A DNA stretch of 64,000 bases from assembly GCF_013409255.1 (NCBI RefSeq), contig NZ_JACCAS010000002.1:2408001-2472000 (forward strand), in the 5' to 3' direction. Under the pieces are notes generated by a model. The model saw only the letters and a program-made list of their open reading frames with translations, made no database searches and had not been told where the DNA came from. The translations under genes were made by a program, and so were the position numbers. The DNA comes from Paraburkholderia bryophila. Its GTDB lineage: Bacteria; Pseudomonadota; Gammaproteobacteria; Burkholderiales; Burkholderiaceae. Shown here in pieces: positions 8,270 to 17,316 of the stretch. Each line of letters starts with the position of its first letter. The first letter of the stretch is position 1.

Positions 8270-9529
8270 ATGTCCATCCCCGCCAACGCCCTCAACGCAG
8301 CGTCGTTGCATTCGGATCCCCACAGTTACGCGGCGCGCAACGGCGCCTACTGGCAACGCAATCTGGCGGTCTGCGTGTTTGGGTCGTTCACGACGCTGGT
8401 GAGCTTGAGCATGCTGCTGCCGTTTCTGCCGCTGTACGTCGAGCAGCTCGGCATCCATTCGCCGGGCGCGATCGTCCAGTGGTCGGGCGTGGCATTCGGC
8501 GCGACGTTTTTCGGCACCGCGATCACCGCGCCACTTTGGGGGCGTCTCGCCGGTCGCTATGGCCGCAAGCCGATGCTGGTGCGCGCGGCGATCGGCATGG
8601 CGGTCGTGATGTCGTTGATCGGCCTCGCCCACAACGTGACGGAGCTCGTCGTGTTGCGTCTCGCGGCCGGGTTGATCGGTGGGTACGCGTCGGCATCGAT
8701 CGTCATGATCGGAACCCAGGTGCCGCGGGAGCGCGCCGGCTGGGCGCTCGGTGTGCTGTCGACGGGGGCATTGGCCGGCAATCTGATCGGGCCGCTGGTG
8801 GGCGGCTTTCTGCCGACGTGGGTGGGAATTCGCGGCACGTTCTTCGTCGGCGGCGCGATGATCGCCGTGGCGGCCGTCGCGACGATCTTGCTGGTACGCG
8901 AAAATTTCAACAGCACGGTCGACGCAAAAGCAAAACCGGTGGCGAAAGAACAGTCCGGCGTGAAGCCGAATCGCGCGGTGATACCGGCGCTGCTCGTCAC
9001 GGCGATGATGGTCCTGCTCGCCAATATGTCCATTGAACCGATCATCACGGTGTATATCGGCGGCTTGGGTGTGCCGCATGCGGATCTCGCGCGCGTGGCC
9101 GGCATCGTGATGGCGTGCTCGGCGTTCGGCAGCATGCTGACCGCGTCGCGGCTTGGGGCGCTCGCGGACCGGGTCGGTAGCTGGAATGTGATTATCGGCT
9201 GCCTGATCGCCACGGCGCTGGTCATGTTGCCGCAAGCGTTCGTGACGCACTGGTGGCAATTGGCCGCGCTGCGCGGAATCATGGGCATGACGATCGCCGG
9301 CCTGTTGCCTTCCATCGCGAAACTGGTGCGCCATTCGGTCGACGAACAAAGCTCCGGCACGACCTTGGGCTATCTGCAATCGGCGCAATTCACCGGGCAA
9401 GTCGTCGGGCCGTTGATTGGCGGAAGTATTGGCGCGCACATCGGCCTGCAACCGGTATTTTTCGTGACCGCTTCGCTGCTCGTTCTGTGCGCGGGCCTCA
9501 ATCAGTGGATGCGCAGCCGCGCGGCATGA
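8270..9529 (+). CDS. MFS drug efflux transporter (DHA1-like)
   Basis: Encodes 419 residues from ATG 8270, with a GAGG site 8 nt upstream; the frame is open to 8168 but that extension is non-conserved. It shows about 12 predicted membrane helices and the MFS loop motif between TM2 and TM3 (LWGRLAGRYGRKPMLVRAAI). The GVLSTGALAGNLIGPLVGGF segment is motif C of drug:H+ antiporters, pointing to efflux of toxic compounds from the cytoplasm. It is followed 61 bp later by a GNAT gene on the same strand. Confidence 0.9.
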   Translation: MSIPANALNAASLHSDPHSYAARNGAYWQRNLAVCVFGSFTTLVSLSMLLPFLPLYVEQLGIHSPGAIVQWSGVAFGATFFGTAITAPLWGRLAGRYGRKPMLVRAAIGMAVVMSLIGLAHNVTELVVLRLAAGLIGGYASASIVMIGTQVPRERAGWALGVLSTGALAGNLIGPLVGGFLPTWVGIRGTFFVGGAMIAVAAVATILLVRENFNSTVDAKAKPVAKEQSGVKPNRAVIPALLVTAMMVLLANMSIEPIITVYIGGLGVPHADLARVAGIVMACSAFGSMLTASRLGALADRVGSWNVIIGCLIATALVMLPQAFVTHWWQLAALRGIMGMTIAGLLPSIAKLVRHSVDEQSSGTTLGYLQSAQFTGQVVGPLIGGSIGAHIGLQPVFFVTASLLVLCAGLNQWMRSRAA

Positions 9530-9590
9530 TGTGAGAGGATAGCCCGCTTGTGAGTCGCCCACCCATTCGAAACGGCCAACAAGTACAGAC

Positions 9591-10019
9591 ATGCCCAAGC
9601 ATTCCATCCACTTGACTGACTCGCCTCAATCCGGCGACATCGAATCGATCTCTCGCAGTCTCAACGAATTCAACATCCAGAAGACCGGTATCGACGACGT
9701 TCGTCCGATCGCCGTGCTCATCAAGGACCCTGAAACCGGCAAGGTAATCGGTGGATTGACGGGAAGAACCTCGTTGGGATTGCTCTTCGTCGATCTCTTT
9801 TATATTCCGCCGTCTCTGCGCGGTGAAGGCCTGGGCAGCCGGATTCTGGCCGAAGCGGAAGCTGAGGCCATCGAGCGCGGTTGCCGGGGCGCGGTGCTTT
9901 ATACAATCAACTTTCAGGCGCCGGAATTCTACTTGCGGCATGGCTGGCGAGTGTTCGGCGACGTGCCCTGCGAGCCGGCCGGCAGTAGTCGCGTGTTCAT
10001 GAGAAAAGATCTGGTTTGA
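9591..10019 (+). CDS. GNAT-family N-acetyltransferase
   Basis: Encodes 142 residues. The acetyl-CoA binding motif A is PPSLRGEGLGSRILAEAEAE, in the form R-G-x-G-x-G/S. The later NFQAPEFYLRHGWRVFG segment is motif B, with the conserved aromatic in FYLRHGW. The substrate is unknown. It lies between an MFS pump and an SDR, all on the plus strand. Confidence 0.88.
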   Translation: MPKHSIHLTDSPQSGDIESISRSLNEFNIQKTGIDDVRPIAVLIKDPETGKVIGGLTGRTSLGLLFVDLFYIPPSLRGEGLGSRILAEAEAEAIERGCRGAVLYTINFQAPEFYLRHGWRVFGDVPCEPAGSSRVFMRKDLV

Positions 10020-10077
10020 AGCGACATTCTGTTTTTCGACTCGCGCAAAAAGCTCTAACTCCAACTACGGGATTCCC

Positions 10078-10821
10078 ATGAAAACGCCACGCCCCGTTGC
10101 GCTTGTCACCGGCTCGACCTCGGGTATCGGCGCTGCCATTGCGCGACGGCTCTCGCAAGACGGTTTCTCCGTGGTCGTGCATTCGCGCGGTTCGGTGGAG
10201 GCGGGCCATGCTCTCGCGAACGAGCTCGAATCCGCCCGCTACGTTCAGGCCGATCTGGCTCACGACGCCGACAGAGTGAGACTCGTCCGGCAAGCCATCG
10301 ACGCCTGGGGACAGCTCGACGTCCTGGTGAACAACGCGGGGATCAGCCGCGTGATTCCGCACGCGGACCTGGCCGCCGCGACGCCCGCCATCTGGCAGGA
10401 ACTGCACGAAGTCAACGTCGTGGCGCCGTTCCGGCTGGTGGCCGAGGCGGAGTCGGCATTGCGCGCGGCGGCTCAGCGCGGTCGCGCCGGCTGCGTGGTG
10501 AATGTGAGTTCACATGCCGGCGTGCGTCCCAAGGGCGCCTCGATTCCGTATGCCGCGAGTAAGGCCGCGTTGAACCACATGACCCGCTTGCTCGCGCTCT
10601 CATTGGGTCCGGAGATTCGCGTGAACGCGGTCGCGCCGGGTCTCGTCGATACACCGCTGACGGCCGACTGGACACAGGCGCAACAACTCTGGAAAGAACG
10701 CGCGCCAATGCGTCGAGCCGCCAGCCCCGAGGACATCGCCCAGGCCGTCGCCATGCTGGTGGCGTCGGACTACCTGACGGGCGAGATTCTGCTGTCGGAC
10801 GGCGGGTTGAATCTCACATAG
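10078..10821 (+). CDS. Short-chain dehydrogenase/reductase (classical SDR)
   Basis: Encodes 247 residues. The cofactor motif is VTGSTSGIGAAIARRL (TGxxxGIG), and NNAG is present. Catalytic Ser (VVNVSSHAGV) and the YAASK (YxxxK) pair are intact, as is the PG motif after the catalytic region (NAVAPGLVDTPL). The fold and length match FabG-like 3-ketoacyl reductases or 3-oxoacyl/sugar dehydrogenases. The substrate cannot be read from the sequence. It is probably expressed with the preceding GNAT (58 bp gap). Confidence 0.9.
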   Translation: MKTPRPVALVTGSTSGIGAAIARRLSQDGFSVVVHSRGSVEAGHALANELESARYVQADLAHDADRVRLVRQAIDAWGQLDVLVNNAGISRVIPHADLAAATPAIWQELHEVNVVAPFRLVAEAESALRAAAQRGRAGCVVNVSSHAGVRPKGASIPYAASKAALNHMTRLLALSLGPEIRVNAVAPGLVDTPLTADWTQAQQLWKERAPMRRAASPEDIAQAVAMLVASDYLTGEILLSDGGLNLT

Positions 10822-11034
10822 TGAGTTTGAAGGTGTGTTTTCCGAAAGCTTGCCGATAGCGAGCGATACCGCGCAATGGGCCGTAATTTCAGGCATTTCC
10901 TGATTCAGGTTATGCGCGGTGATGCCGTTATACAGCGACAGCCCTCTGCCGGTCGACGCATTCCGCACGATGCCAGCAGGGTTGAGCTTGGCGCAGGGAA
11001 TGACCTTGCGCTAGCAGGCGACGGAGAAAACTGC

Positions 11035-12594
11035 GTGAATCGACTTAGCTTGAATACGAAATTGTGGCTGGCCTTGTTGATCACGTGGCTCGGTCTGCTG
11101 CTTCTAGGCGGTTGGGCGGCGTGGCAATCGCGCAGCACCATGCTGTCGGATCGCAAGGCGGCGGTGCAGAACGTCGTCGAATCCGCGTACGGCATCGTGG
11201 CCGATTACGCCAGGTTGGCCGACCAGCACGAACTCACGCTGGATCAGGCGAAACAGCAGGCCATGGCGCGCCTGTCGGTGATGCGCTATCCGGGCAATGG
11301 TTACATGATCATTACGACGGCGACGCCGGTCGTCATCATGCATCCGACGCTCGCGGATCTGCGCAACAAAGACGTTACCCATTACGCGGATACCGACGGC
11401 AAGCTGTTGTTCGTCGACATGGTCAAAGTCGCTCAGGCTCAAGGGCAAGGTTTCGTCGACTATATGGCGCGACTGCCGGGCAAAACAGAGCACGTGCCGA
11501 AGATCAGCTTCGTCAAACGCTTCGAACCGTGGGACTGGTATCTGATTTCAGGCGTCTACGTGGACGACATCAACACGGCGTTCCGCAACGCGCTGCTGGG
11601 TTATCTGCTCACCATTCTTGTGACAGGCAGCTTCAGCACGATCGCGCTCGTGCTGATCATTCGCAATGTGAAGCGCAGTCTTGGCGGTGAACCGGCCTAC
11701 GCGGCGCAGGTGGCGGAAACCATCGCCGACGGCGATCTGTCGCGCACGGTTTCGATTGGCAAGGACGATCAGCAAAGCATGCTGTTCGCGATGCAGCGCA
11801 TGCAGCACCGTCTCGCCGATACGATCCGGCGTATTCGCGGCGGCACCGAAACGATTACGGTAGCGGCCGAAGAAATCGCGGCCGGCAATCTCGACCTGTC
11901 GGCGCGTACCGAACAGCAGGCCTCTTCGCTAGGCGAAACCGCGGCCAGCATGGAGCAACTCACCGCGACCGTGAAGCAGAACGCCGACAATGCCGTGCAG
12001 GCCAACCAGATGGCGCGCAACGCGTCGAAGCTGGCCGGCGACGGCGGCCATGTCGTGCAGGAGGTCGTCGCGAACATGCAGAACATCGCGACGAGCTCGG
12101 CGCGTGTGGTCGACATCATCGCGGTGATCGAAAGCATCGCGTTTCAGACCAATATTCTCGCGTTGAATGCGGCCGTCGAGGCGGCGCGCGCGGGCGAAGA
12201 AGGGCGCGGTTTCGCGGTGGTGGCGGGCGAAGTGCGCAATCTCGCGCGCCGCAGTTCCGACGCGGCGAAAGAGATCAAGAGCCTGATCGAGGACTCGGTG
12301 GAGCGCGTCAACGACGGCAAGGCGCTCGTCGAGAAAGCGGGCGGCACGATGCATTCGCTGGTCGATGCCGTGAAGCGCGTGACCGATATCATCAGCGAGA
12401 TTTCGGCGGCGTCGGAAGAGCAGAGCCGCGGCATCGAGCAGGTCAACGTTGCGATTGCGCAGATGGACGAGACGACCCAGCAGAATGCCGCGATGGTCGA
12501 GCAGGCCGCGGCCGCCGCGCAGTCGATGCAGGAACAGGCGCAAATGCTGCGCGATGTGGTCAACGTGTTCCGCTTGCAAGGCGCGACGGCGTGA
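11035..12594 (+). CDS. Methyl-accepting chemotaxis protein with Cache-type sensor
   Basis: Encodes 519 residues from GTG 11035, which has an AGGAG-like site; an in-frame ATG at 10876 would add a non-membrane extension. TM1 lies at residues ~8-28, followed by a periplasmic single-Cache-like domain ([52 protein letters not shown]). TM2 lies near residue 190. A HAMP linker follows, then the cytoplasmic signalling domain with the hairpin tip around [20 protein letters not shown]. There is no C-terminal CheR/CheB-binding pentapeptide. It likely senses a small organic ligand. Confidence 0.92.
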   Translation: MNRLSLNTKLWLALLITWLGLLLLGGWAAWQSRSTMLSDRKAAVQNVVESAYGIVADYARLADQHELTLDQAKQQAMARLSVMRYPGNGYMIITTATPVVIMHPTLADLRNKDVTHYADTDGKLLFVDMVKVAQAQGQGFVDYMARLPGKTEHVPKISFVKRFEPWDWYLISGVYVDDINTAFRNALLGYLLTILVTGSFSTIALVLIIRNVKRSLGGEPAYAAQVAETIADGDLSRTVSIGKDDQQSMLFAMQRMQHRLADTIRRIRGGTETITVAAEEIAAGNLDLSARTEQQASSLGETAASMEQLTATVKQNADNAVQANQMARNASKLAGDGGHVVQEVVANMQNIATSSARVVDIIAVIESIAFQTNILALNAAVEAARAGEEGRGFAVVAGEVRNLARRSSDAAKEIKSLIEDSVERVNDGKALVEKAGGTMHSLVDAVKRVTDIISEISAASEEQSRGIEQVNVAIAQMDETTQQNAAMVEQAAAAAQSMQEQAQMLRDVVNVFRLQGATA

Positions 12595-12643
12595 ATCCCG
12601 GGCCGATGATTGCCGGCAACTGCTTGCCTGCAACTGTCGATAA

Positions 12644-13405
12644 CTACGGCGCTGCGAAATCGTTCTGATCCGCGAGCTTGAGGCTATGGGCAAATATCGA
12701 CGGATCGCCGCCGAGCGCCGCGCTCACGCGAGCCGAAGCGCTCAGCAGTAGCTTGCACGCGGCGCGCATCGACTCCACGGCGCCGATCCGTTCCCGCGGT
12801 CCCGACACGGTCAGCGCGCCGACCAGCTCCCCGCCCAATCCGAGCACCGGCACCGAAATCGACGCGGTGTCCGGATCGCGCTCTCCGTACGACACCGCCC
12901 ACATCCGATCGCGCACGTCGTCGAAACCCTTCTTGTAGGGCTTTGAAAACGCGAGCAGCACTTTGCCCGACGCGCCGCGATCGATCGGAAAGCGCTCGCC
13001 TTCGCGAATCGATACGCGTACCGCGCGCGCCGGCTCGACACGATGCAGCACGATCCGGTGGCTGCCCTGACGCACATAAAACGACGACGTCTCGCCCGAA
13101 TCGATTGCGAGTTGCTGGAGCAGCGGCTCGACGACATGGCGGACATGAAACGACTCCTGATAGATCTGCGCGAGCCGTAGCGGTTCGGGGCCAATCGAAT
13201 AGCGCCCGTCTTCGAGCTTGCGCACGAAGCCGCCATGATCGAGCGCACCGAGCAGGCGCAACAACGTGCTCTTGTAGTAGCCGGTGCGGCGCGCCAGGTC
13301 CGCGAGCGATACGCCTTTCTCGCCCGACTCGAACGCGCCGAGTATCGCGAACGCGCGATCGAGCGCCGCGACGCCGCCGCCTTTTTCTGAGTCTTCGTTT
13401 TGCAT
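12644..13405 (-). CDS. IclR-family transcriptional regulator
   Basis: Encodes 253 residues from ATG 13405 (an earlier in-frame start at 13462 adds 19 residues). The N-terminal winged helix is LDRAFAILGAFESGEKGVSL to YYKSTLLRLLGALDHGGFV. The C-terminal IclR effector domain runs from about residue 80 (LRLAQIYQESFHVRHVVEPL, GASGKVLLAF, SISVPVLGLGGELVGALTVS). It is divergent from a carotenoid-oxygenase-family gene. Two candidate operator copies lie in the shared promoter (13485-13529), so it most likely regulates that gene in response to an aromatic substrate. Confidence 0.9.
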   Translation of the reverse strand: MQNEDSEKGGGVAALDRAFAILGAFESGEKGVSLADLARRTGYYKSTLLRLLGALDHGGFVRKLEDGRYSIGPEPLRLAQIYQESFHVRHVVEPLLQQLAIDSGETSSFYVRQGSHRIVLHRVEPARAVRVSIREGERFPIDRGASGKVLLAFSKPYKKGFDDVRDRMWAVSYGERDPDTASISVPVLGLGGELVGALTVSGPRERIGAVESMRAACKLLLSASARVSAALGGDPSIFAHSLKLADQNDFAAP

Positions 13406-13484
13406 GGGAGAAGATCGTTCTGTAGAGCGGACCATGCTAGAAGGCGGGGCGGGTCGCGTCAAGACGGGAGGACATCGGTCTAAT

Positions 13485-13529
13485 TTTATCCGGGTGTTAT
13501 TGACTGTCTATATTTATCCGGGTATAAAT
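13485..13529. promoter_or_regulatory. Candidate IclR operators (repeated TTTATCCGGGT)
   Basis: The 11-mer TTTATCCGGGT occurs at 13485-13495 and again at 13513-13523, 28 bp apart. The second copy lies inside a perfect dyad, ATTTAT-N6-ATAAAT (13512-13529). Both sit 30-70 bp upstream of the oxygenase start and on the regulator side of the divergent promoter. Repeated and palindromic sites in such a gap are typical of IclR control. Confidence 0.5.
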
Positions 13530-13555
13530 CACGCATTGCTCTTTTTAAGGTCAAT

Positions 13556-14914
13556 GTGGTGACCAATTCAGGATTCAATTTCGACTTGAACGCCGGCGCA
13601 ACGGCGCCGGTTGTCGATGAAGTCGATCTCATCGACTTGCCCGTGGCAGGAACGCTGCCGCCAGAACTCAACGGCGTGCTGATGCGCAACGGCCCCAATC
13701 CGTTGAGCGGGCGCTTTGCGGGGAACGACGTGCTGTCGTGGTGGCCGGAAGCCGCCATGCTGCATGCCATTTCGTTTCAGCAGGGGCGCGCCCTGCGCTA
13801 TTGCAATCGCTGGGCGCGCACGAAGCGCTGGGCACAGGCGCGGGATTTCGCCGACGTGTCGCCGGTGCTCGATACGAATCCGAACGTCAACGTGCTCGTT
13901 CATGGCGGTGAAATACTGGCGCTCGCGGAAGGCGGCGCGCCGCTCGCCATCACGGCTGGACTCGCGACGCTCGGCGCGGCCCGCTGTCATCCGGGCCTGA
14001 TGCAAGGCATGACCGCGCATCCCAAAGTCGATCCGCGAACCGGCGAACTGATGACGTTTCGCGCCGGTTGGGAAAAACCGTGGCTGCGCTACGGCGTGAC
14101 CGATGCGCACGGCAACACGACAGTCGAGATGGAAATCGAATTGCCATCCCGGTCTCCTTCGATGATGCACGACATGGCGATCACGGCGACGCGCAGCATT
14201 CTGTTCGACCTCAACGTCGCGTACGACTTTTCGATGTTGTCGCGCGGCTATCGGATGCCTTTGCGCTGGCACGACGATCGTCAGGCGCGGATCGGAGTGA
14301 TGCCGCGTCATGGCGGCGCGATGCGCTGGTTCGACGTGACGCCGTGTCTGATCCAGCATGTGGTGAATGCCTACGACGTGGGCGCAACGACTGTCGTTCT
14401 GGATGTCGTCCGGTATCCCGAGTTCCTGCGTGTATCACCCGGCGGTGCGGGGTTTCTCGACAACCCGCTCGGCGTGCTGTGGCGTTACGTGATCGATCTC
14501 GATCGCGGTACCGTCGTTGAAACACCGCTCGACGATGCTGGCATCGAACTGCCCCGCATCAACGAAACGCGGACCGGCCAGCCCTATCGGTTTCTATACG
14601 CGGTCGAGCAACCGACCAATACGGACATGCGCGGCGTCGTGCGTTATGACCTGGAACATGGCTCGCAGCAACGCTACGCAGTGCCGGAAGGGGATCAGAA
14701 CAGCGAACCCGTATTCGTGCCGCGTCCCGGAGCGACGAATGAAGACGACGGCTGGCTGCTCGTATGTGTCTACCGGCAGGCGAGCGATACGAGCGACGTG
14801 GTGATTCTCGATGGCCGGCAGATAGACGGCGATCCGATCGCGACCGTGCGACTGCCCAGGCGTATTCCCGCGGGATTTCACGGAGCGTGGCTGCCAGGGA
14901 ACAGTTGGGTTTAG
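13556..14914 (+). CDS. Carotenoid/lignostilbene oxygenase (RPE65 family)
   Basis: Encodes 452 residues from GTG 13556. The four iron-ligand histidines of the RPE65/carotenoid-cleavage family are visible: H155 (AHPKVDP), H205 (MMHDMAIT), H268 (IQHVVNAYD) and H442 (GFHGAW). The N-terminal LPPELNGVLMRNGPNP segment is also characteristic. The enzymes use Fe(II) and O2 to cleave an alkene bond. Bacterial members with an IclR neighbour usually act on stilbenes or phenylpropanoids such as lignostilbene or isoeugenol rather than carotenoids. It is probably cytoplasmic, and probably IclR-controlled. Confidence 0.9.
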   Translation: MVTNSGFNFDLNAGATAPVVDEVDLIDLPVAGTLPPELNGVLMRNGPNPLSGRFAGNDVLSWWPEAAMLHAISFQQGRALRYCNRWARTKRWAQARDFADVSPVLDTNPNVNVLVHGGEILALAEGGAPLAITAGLATLGAARCHPGLMQGMTAHPKVDPRTGELMTFRAGWEKPWLRYGVTDAHGNTTVEMEIELPSRSPSMMHDMAITATRSILFDLNVAYDFSMLSRGYRMPLRWHDDRQARIGVMPRHGGAMRWFDVTPCLIQHVVNAYDVGATTVVLDVVRYPEFLRVSPGGAGFLDNPLGVLWRYVIDLDRGTVVETPLDDAGIELPRINETRTGQPYRFLYAVEQPTNTDMRGVVRYDLEHGSQQRYAVPEGDQNSEPVFVPRPGATNEDDGWLLVCVYRQASDTSDVVILDGRQIDGDPIATVRLPRRIPAGFHGAWLPGNSWV

Positions 14915-14955
14915 GCCGATTGTCAGGCTGCGGGTGTTGAGAAATCGCTTGATTT

Positions 14956-14971
14956 GGAAATATTCATTTCC
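14956..14971. promoter_or_regulatory. TetR operator 1 (GGAAAT-N4-ATTTCC)
   Basis: GGAAAT, ATTC, ATTTCC is a perfect dyad 13 nt before the TetR start at 14984. It shares the GGAAAT...TTTCCTAT core with the larger palindrome at 15653-15678 before the hydrolase gene, indicating autoregulation by the same protein. Confidence 0.65.
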
Positions 14972-14983
14972 TATACTGCCGCC

Positions 14984-15604
14984 ATGACGACTCACACTCA
15001 TGCACCGAGAACCCCTCGTAGTCCTGGCCGTCCTCGTGAATTCGATATGGACATGGCGCTGGACGGCGCTATCAGGATTTTCCGCGAACGGGGATTTCAC
15101 GCGACGTCGCTCGGCGAACTGGGCGCCGCGATGAACCTGACGGCCGGCAGCATCTACAAGGCGTTTGCCGATAAGCGCGCGGTGTTTCTTGCCGCACTCG
15201 AACGCTACATGGAGATTCGTCAGGCGAGCTTGCAACGTTCGATCAACGCCGCGGGGTCCGGTCGGGATAAGGTCCTCGCGGTTCTGCATTTCTATGCCGA
15301 GTCGGCTCATGGAGTCGAAGGCGAGCGAGGGTGTCTGGTCGTGGGCAGTGCCACCGACCTTGCGACCTTCGATAGTGAGGTGGCCGGTCGTATCACCGCG
15401 GCTTTGCAGCGTACGGAAAAGCTGTTGGCGGATCTGATCCGGTCAGGTCACAAAGACGGCTCGATTCCTTCGACCGTTGAGGTTGCGTCGACCGCGCGCT
15501 TGCTGCTGAGTGTGACGCAAGGATTCAGAATCGTGGGCAAAGCAGGGCGAACCCGCGCGCAAATGATGGCCGCCGCCGACCAGGCAATGCGCCTGTTGCA
15601 TTAG
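14984..15604 (+). CDS. TetR-family transcriptional regulator
   Basis: Encodes 206 residues; ATG 14984 is chosen because the longer frame starts inside the operator. The N-terminal HTH is GAIRIFRERGFHATSLGELG and NLTAGSIYKAFADKRAVFLA, a standard TetR DNA-binding domain. The C-terminal ligand domain resembles the TetR_C_16/YcdC-like group (RGCLVVGSATDLA). A terminator follows at 15617 and a second operator lies before the alpha/beta hydrolase. It should repress itself and the downstream hydrolase-GNAT operon. Confidence 0.92.
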   Translation: MTTHTHAPRTPRSPGRPREFDMDMALDGAIRIFRERGFHATSLGELGAAMNLTAGSIYKAFADKRAVFLAALERYMEIRQASLQRSINAAGSGRDKVLAVLHFYAESAHGVEGERGCLVVGSATDLATFDSEVAGRITAALQRTEKLLADLIRSGHKDGSIPSTVEVASTARLLLSVTQGFRIVGKAGRTRAQMMAAADQAMRLLH

Positions 15605-15616
15605 CACAAGCTGACT

Positions 15617-15647
15617 GCCTCCTTGGGATACTCGGAGGCTTTTTTTT
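15617..15647 (+). terminator. Rho-independent terminator after the TetR gene
   Basis: GCCTCC pairs with GGAGGC around an 11-nt loop and is followed by eight T residues. It separates the regulator transcript from the hydrolase operon, which has its own operator-bearing promoter. Confidence 0.85.
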
Positions 15648-15652
15648 GGGTC

Positions 15653-15678
15653 AAATAGGAAATGAATGTTTCCTATTT
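15653..15678. promoter_or_regulatory. TetR operator 2 (10-bp-arm palindrome)
   Basis: AAATAGGAAA, 6 nt, TTTCCTATTT forms perfect 10-bp arms about 60 bp upstream of the hydrolase start. The same core occurs in the regulator's own promoter (14956-14971). Confidence 0.75.
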
Positions 15679-15738
15679 GTTTTCTTAATCGAGTACTGAT
15701 CGGAAAGCTTTCCGGACAGCGTAAATCAAGGTGTTCCT

Positions 15739-16725
15739 ATGGTGACAACGGATTCATTTGCGGCTTCACCCGTCAGATCAAAACTCGTCAATGCTGCGCC
15801 GCCGTCGAGACCGGTTGACGGTTTAGCCGGATTCGAGCATCGGTACGAGACGGTTAACGGCATCCGGTTGCACTATGTGCGCGGTGGCAAGCCAAACGGC
15901 GATGTCGTCGTGCTGCTGGCAGGCTTTCCCGAGAGCTGGTTTGCATGGCGCAAAGTGATGTCGCTGCTCGCACCGGTCTGCCAGATCGTTGCACTGGATC
16001 TTCCAGGGCAGGGCGATTCCGACCGACCGACAGACGGCTATGACACGCAGACGCTGGCCCAGCAGGTGCATCGTTTTCTTCAGCAACTCGGCATTGGCCA
16101 GTACTCGCTCGCCGCTCACGATGTGGGCGCATGGGTCGCTTATCCGTATGCGGCGCTATTCGGCAGTGAGATTCGCCGGCTCGCGTTGCTGGATGCGGGC
16201 ATTCCGGGCATTACCTTGCCCGCTGCACTCCCCACGGCGCCGGATCGCGCGTGGCGGACCTGGCATTTTTCGTTTCACATGATTCCTGACTTGCCTGAGA
16301 CGCTGATTGCGGGCCGCGAGCGGGAATATCTCGACTGGTTTCTGCGTCGAAAGACCGCGAATCCGGATGCGTTTTCCGACGCGGACCTCGACGAGTATCT
16401 GCGTATTTTCGTAAAAGACGGCAGCTTGCGGGCGGGTCTGGCTTACTATCGCGCGGCATCGCTATCCGCGCGGCAGAACGGCGAGTTGAGCGCTAACGGC
16501 AAGTTGCCGACGCCTTTATTAGCGCTCGGTTCCGATCAAGGATCTATTGCCGACATGGCGACCCCGTTGCGCGAGTTTTTCGTCGACGTTCAGGGCTGCA
16601 CGATTAGCCACTGCGGCCACTTTCTTCCCGAAGAGCAACCACAAATCATCGCCGACGAGCTTGCCGCGTTTTTCGGACTGGACGCCTTATGCAAGAATAG
16701 GGACTCTTCAAACGGAATGGATTGA
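15739..16725 (+). CDS. Alpha/beta hydrolase (epoxide hydrolase-like)
   Basis: Encodes 328 residues. Family features are the oxyanion-hole AGFPESWFAWR segment, a nucleophile elbow with Asp128 (AAHDVGAWVAY) instead of Ser, and a late His in HCGHFLPEEQP. An Asp nucleophile is the mark of epoxide hydrolases and haloalkane dehalogenases rather than esterases; the HGFP-like motif favours the epoxide hydrolase side. The TetR palindrome upstream suggests induction by its substrate. It is 4 bp upstream of a GNAT gene and translated from the same mRNA. Confidence 0.85.
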   Translation: MVTTDSFAASPVRSKLVNAAPPSRPVDGLAGFEHRYETVNGIRLHYVRGGKPNGDVVVLLAGFPESWFAWRKVMSLLAPVCQIVALDLPGQGDSDRPTDGYDTQTLAQQVHRFLQQLGIGQYSLAAHDVGAWVAYPYAALFGSEIRRLALLDAGIPGITLPAALPTAPDRAWRTWHFSFHMIPDLPETLIAGREREYLDWFLRRKTANPDAFSDADLDEYLRIFVKDGSLRAGLAYYRAASLSARQNGELSANGKLPTPLLALGSDQGSIADMATPLREFFVDVQGCTISHCGHFLPEEQPQIIADELAAFFGLDALCKNRDSSNGMD

Positions 16726-16729
16726 CGCT

Positions 16730-17167
16730 ATGTCCGCAAGTGGCCGCACCGGAGTCAATGTCCGACGCCTTACCCCGACTGAATGGCCGCGCGCGTTTCC
16801 CGTCATCGCCCAGTTGCGCGCGCTGGATGAAGCGGAGTTCCTGCAACGGGCACGCCGCCAGGCGCATACCGGCTATGAACTCGTTGGCGCATTTGAAGGG
16901 GACATGCTGATCGGCGTTATGGGCATGCGGCCGGTTCATACGCTCGCACGCGGTGCTCACTTGCATATCGACGACCTGGTTGTCGACGCCAACGCACGAG
17001 GCAGCGGCGCCGGCCGCGCGTTGATGGACTATGCCGAAGCCGATGCACAGGCGCGCGAAATGACGGCCGTGTTTCTCGACGCGCATCCGGATGCGGTTCC
17101 ATTCTATGAGCGGCAGAACTTTGCGCTGCATCGCGCGCCGTCGATGAGAAAACTTATTTCGCGGTAA
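16730..17167 (+). CDS. GNAT-family N-acetyltransferase
   Basis: Encodes 145 residues from ATG 16730, four bases after the hydrolase stop. A longer frame open to 16547 lies inside the hydrolase and is not used. Motif A is VVDANARGSGAGRALMDYAE and motif B is DAVPFYERQNFALHR. The substrate is unknown. The tight spacing implies coexpression with the hydrolase under TetR control. Confidence 0.88.
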   Translation: MSASGRTGVNVRRLTPTEWPRAFPVIAQLRALDEAEFLQRARRQAHTGYELVGAFEGDMLIGVMGMRPVHTLARGAHLHIDDLVVDANARGSGAGRALMDYAEADAQAREMTAVFLDAHPDAVPFYERQNFALHRAPSMRKLISR

Positions 17168-17316
17168 TCGTATTTGCGAAGCGTGCGAACGCCGTGGCTG
17201 AAAGTCGATAAAGATTGGCTCGGCAGTGACAGCGGGCTTAGCCGGGTAAGGGCAGAATCGTGGTCAAACGAACCCCGCAAGGCCACGATTTCCTTGCTTC
17301 TTACCAGGATGTATCG

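Noticed and set aside
8189..9607. A 472-residue minus-strand frame opposite the MFS gene
   Set aside because: Shadow with Arg/His-rich composition and no transmembrane or other motif; the plus-strand MFS gene is clear.
10860..10990. Minus-strand string with a coding look ([20 protein letters not shown])
   Set aside because: It is short, has no start signal and matches no family I know, so I do not call it a gene relic.
10876..11034. N-terminal extension of the first MCP
   Set aside because: The segment lacks a membrane helix or domain, and GTG 11035 has a better site directly before TM1.
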